A stretch of DNA of 32,651 bases, from NCBI GenBank assembly GCA_007133495.1, contig SLMS01000182.1, forward strand, positions 1 to 32,651, in the 5' to 3' direction. The first letter of the stretch is position 1, and each line of letters starts with the position of its first letter. The notes under the pieces were generated by a model, which worked only from the letters and a program-made list of their open reading frames with translations, had not been told where the DNA came from and made no database searches. This document shows positions 31,560-32,651 of this stretch, piece by piece. The position numbers were made by a program, and so were the translations under genes. This stretch comes from Candidatus Sumerlaeota bacterium. GTDB lineage: Bacteria > Sumerlaeota > Sumerlaeia > SLMS01.

Positions 31560-32651
31560 ATGGCGAAGGAATCCCCGAAAAAAGCAACCGCCACCTCCGC
31601 GGCATGGGTGGATGAGTATGCCGGTGGCAATCCGCAGGTGCGTGATTTCTATTCCACGGATTGTTTCGACTGGCGGCCTGCCGTGGCCCGCCGCAAGCCC
31701 GGAGAGTGGAACCCCTTCACCGCGGAGGAAATCACCGAGTGGCGCGAGTCCCTTCTGCCGCACACCGAAAACACGGCACTGCTGGACCAGTTGGAGGTAC
31801 TCCGTGACCCGAACGCGATCGTGTCCATAACCGGACAGCAGGCAGGTGCGGCGCTGGGCCCTCTCTATACTATCTATAAGGCCTTTGCCGCACGACACTG
31901 GGCGCGCAAAATACAGAGTGAAACCGGCCGGCCCGCCGTGGCGCTCTTCTGGGTCGCCTCCGACGACCACGACCTGCCGGAAGTGCAGCAGGCGCACTGG
32001 CTCGCCGCGGGAGGTGAGTTGTGTGGTGCCTCGCTGGCGGAAAGCGATACGACAAGCGGAGCGCCCGTTTCAAAGAGACCCGTTGCTCCCGGGCTGGCGC
32101 GCGCATTCATCGCAAAGCTGGCGGAAACGACCAACGACACGGAGTTCCGGGCCGGTGTGATGGAGGCCCTCGAAAAAACTCTGCTCGCCGAGGGCGCGAC
32201 TTTCGAGAGTCAGTTTATCTCTCTTGCGTGCCGCTGGCTCCTCCCACTCGGAGTCGTACCAGTCGTGCCGCGGCTGCGCTTTCTCCGCCGGCGCGCGGCG
32301 GACGTGATACTAAAAGAAATCGAGTCCGCCCCCACCGCCAACGAATCCATACGGGACCACGGCGAACGCATTGGCACGCTCGGGTGGAAACCCCCGCTTC
32401 ATCGCGAGGGGAATGAACTGAATGCGTTTCTGGAGTGGGAGGGGGTCCGTGGAAAACTCTCGCTGCACGGCGGGCGAGTGACCGTCAGCCATCCCGCCGG
32501 GCCGAATAATATACTCGCCGAAATGAAGAGTGAAGAGCTGCGGGCCCTGCTGGAGAAGGAGCCGGAACGTTTCTCCCCCAATGCGATTCTGCGGCCACTT
32601 GTGCAGGACAGCATTTTCCCCTCAGCCATCTATACGGCCGGGCCAACGGAG
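31560..32651 (+). CDS. bshC: Bacillithiol biosynthesis cysteine-adding enzyme BshC (partial, C-terminus beyond window)
   Basis: The frame is open from ATG 31560 to the end of the window (364 codons, against about 510-540 in the family), so the gene is cut by the window edge. The BshC signature is present: VSITGQQAGAALGPLYTIYKAFAA (split here at about 87-109), ALFWVASDDHDLPEV with the conserved DDHD, and SPNAILRPLVQDSIF near the end followed by AIYTAGPTE. BshC joins cysteine to glucosaminyl-malate in the final step of bacillithiol production, a low-molecular-weight thiol replacing glutathione. A GGGAG ribosome site stands 6 bases before the ATG. It lies 38 bases after the small gene, likely in the folC operon. 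Confidence 0.9.
   Translation, partial: MAKESPKKATATSAAWVDEYAGGNPQVRDFYSTDCFDWRPAVARRKPGEWNPFTAEEITEWRESLLPHTENTALLDQLEVLRDPNAIVSITGQQAGAALGPLYTIYKAFAARHWARKIQSETGRPAVALFWVASDDHDLPEVQQAHWLAAGGELCGASLAESDTTSGAPVSKRPVAPGLARAFIAKLAETTNDTEFRAGVMEALEKTLLAEGATFESQFISLACRWLLPLGVVPVVPRLRFLRRRAADVILKEIESAPTANESIRDHGERIGTLGWKPPLHREGNELNAFLEWEGVRGKLSLHGGRVTVSHPAGPNNILAEMKSEELRALLEKEPERFSPNAILRPLVQDSIFPSAIYTAGPTE

Noticed and set aside
1-32651. tRNA or rRNA genes
   Set aside because: I looked for T-arm words and cloverleaf-like arms and for conserved rRNA stretches by eye and saw none; a tRNAscan run would settle this.

Overview
The window is about 32.6 kb of GC-rich (roughly 65%) bacterial chromosome holding some 24 genes. 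They are mostly short operons with clear GGAGG-type ribosome sites and frequent ATG, GTG and TTG starts. The cell appears to have a Gram-negative-type envelope: there is a LolC/E-like lipoprotein-release permease, a lipobox lipoprotein, several signal-peptide proteins and a large glycosyltransferase-like membrane protein. A dockerin-bearing exported protein, a PEGA-domain protein, a possible bacillithiol enzyme (BshC) and two classes of interspersed palindromic or tandem repeats would fit an uncultured lineage near Planctomycetes/Verrucomicrobia or candidate phyla such as Sumerlaeota or Hydrogenedentota. That placement is an inference; no rRNA or tRNA is present to confirm it.

Layout. 1-1283: an orphan membrane protein of noticeably lower GC, then a 660-base GC-rich spacer with a 10-bp tandem repeat. 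1284-4816: an ABC-2 type transporter (ATPase, permease) with a membrane-anchored partner. 5030-7286: an ECF-like sigma factor followed by a TPR membrane protein that may be its anti-sigma factor. 7355-10053: a thioredoxin-like protein whose ribosome site sits in a perfect hairpin, an M42 aminopeptidase, and an exported dockerin protein. 10245-14791: a 1249-residue Hsp70-TPR-Ser/Thr kinase fusion, followed by a lipoprotein. 14848-18888: lysS, a LolC/E-like permease with an extra N-terminal membrane region, and an FAH-family hydrolase, tightly packed. 18885-21823 (minus): a GT-C-like membrane protein and, translationally coupled upstream of it, a proline-rich repeat protein. 22042-23978: a CPBP protease convergent with a DUF4384/PEGA protein. 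23979-24586: a repeat-filled spacer. 24587-26311: a methyltransferase-like gene and a membrane metalloprotease arranged head to head. 26546-29751: alanine dehydrogenase divergent from an exported protein and a small anchored protein, with operator-like dyads between them. 29871-32651: folC, a small overlapping gene, and bshC, which runs off the window.

The most distinctive object is the single polypeptide joining a DnaK-type ATPase and beta substrate-binding domain (without the helical lid) to an Arg-rich linker, TPR-like helices and a complete Hanks-type kinase. It could couple recognition of unfolded protein to phosphorylation signalling. Other leads are the ribosome-site hairpin, the extended Lol permease without a nearby LolD, and the palindromic repeat cluster.
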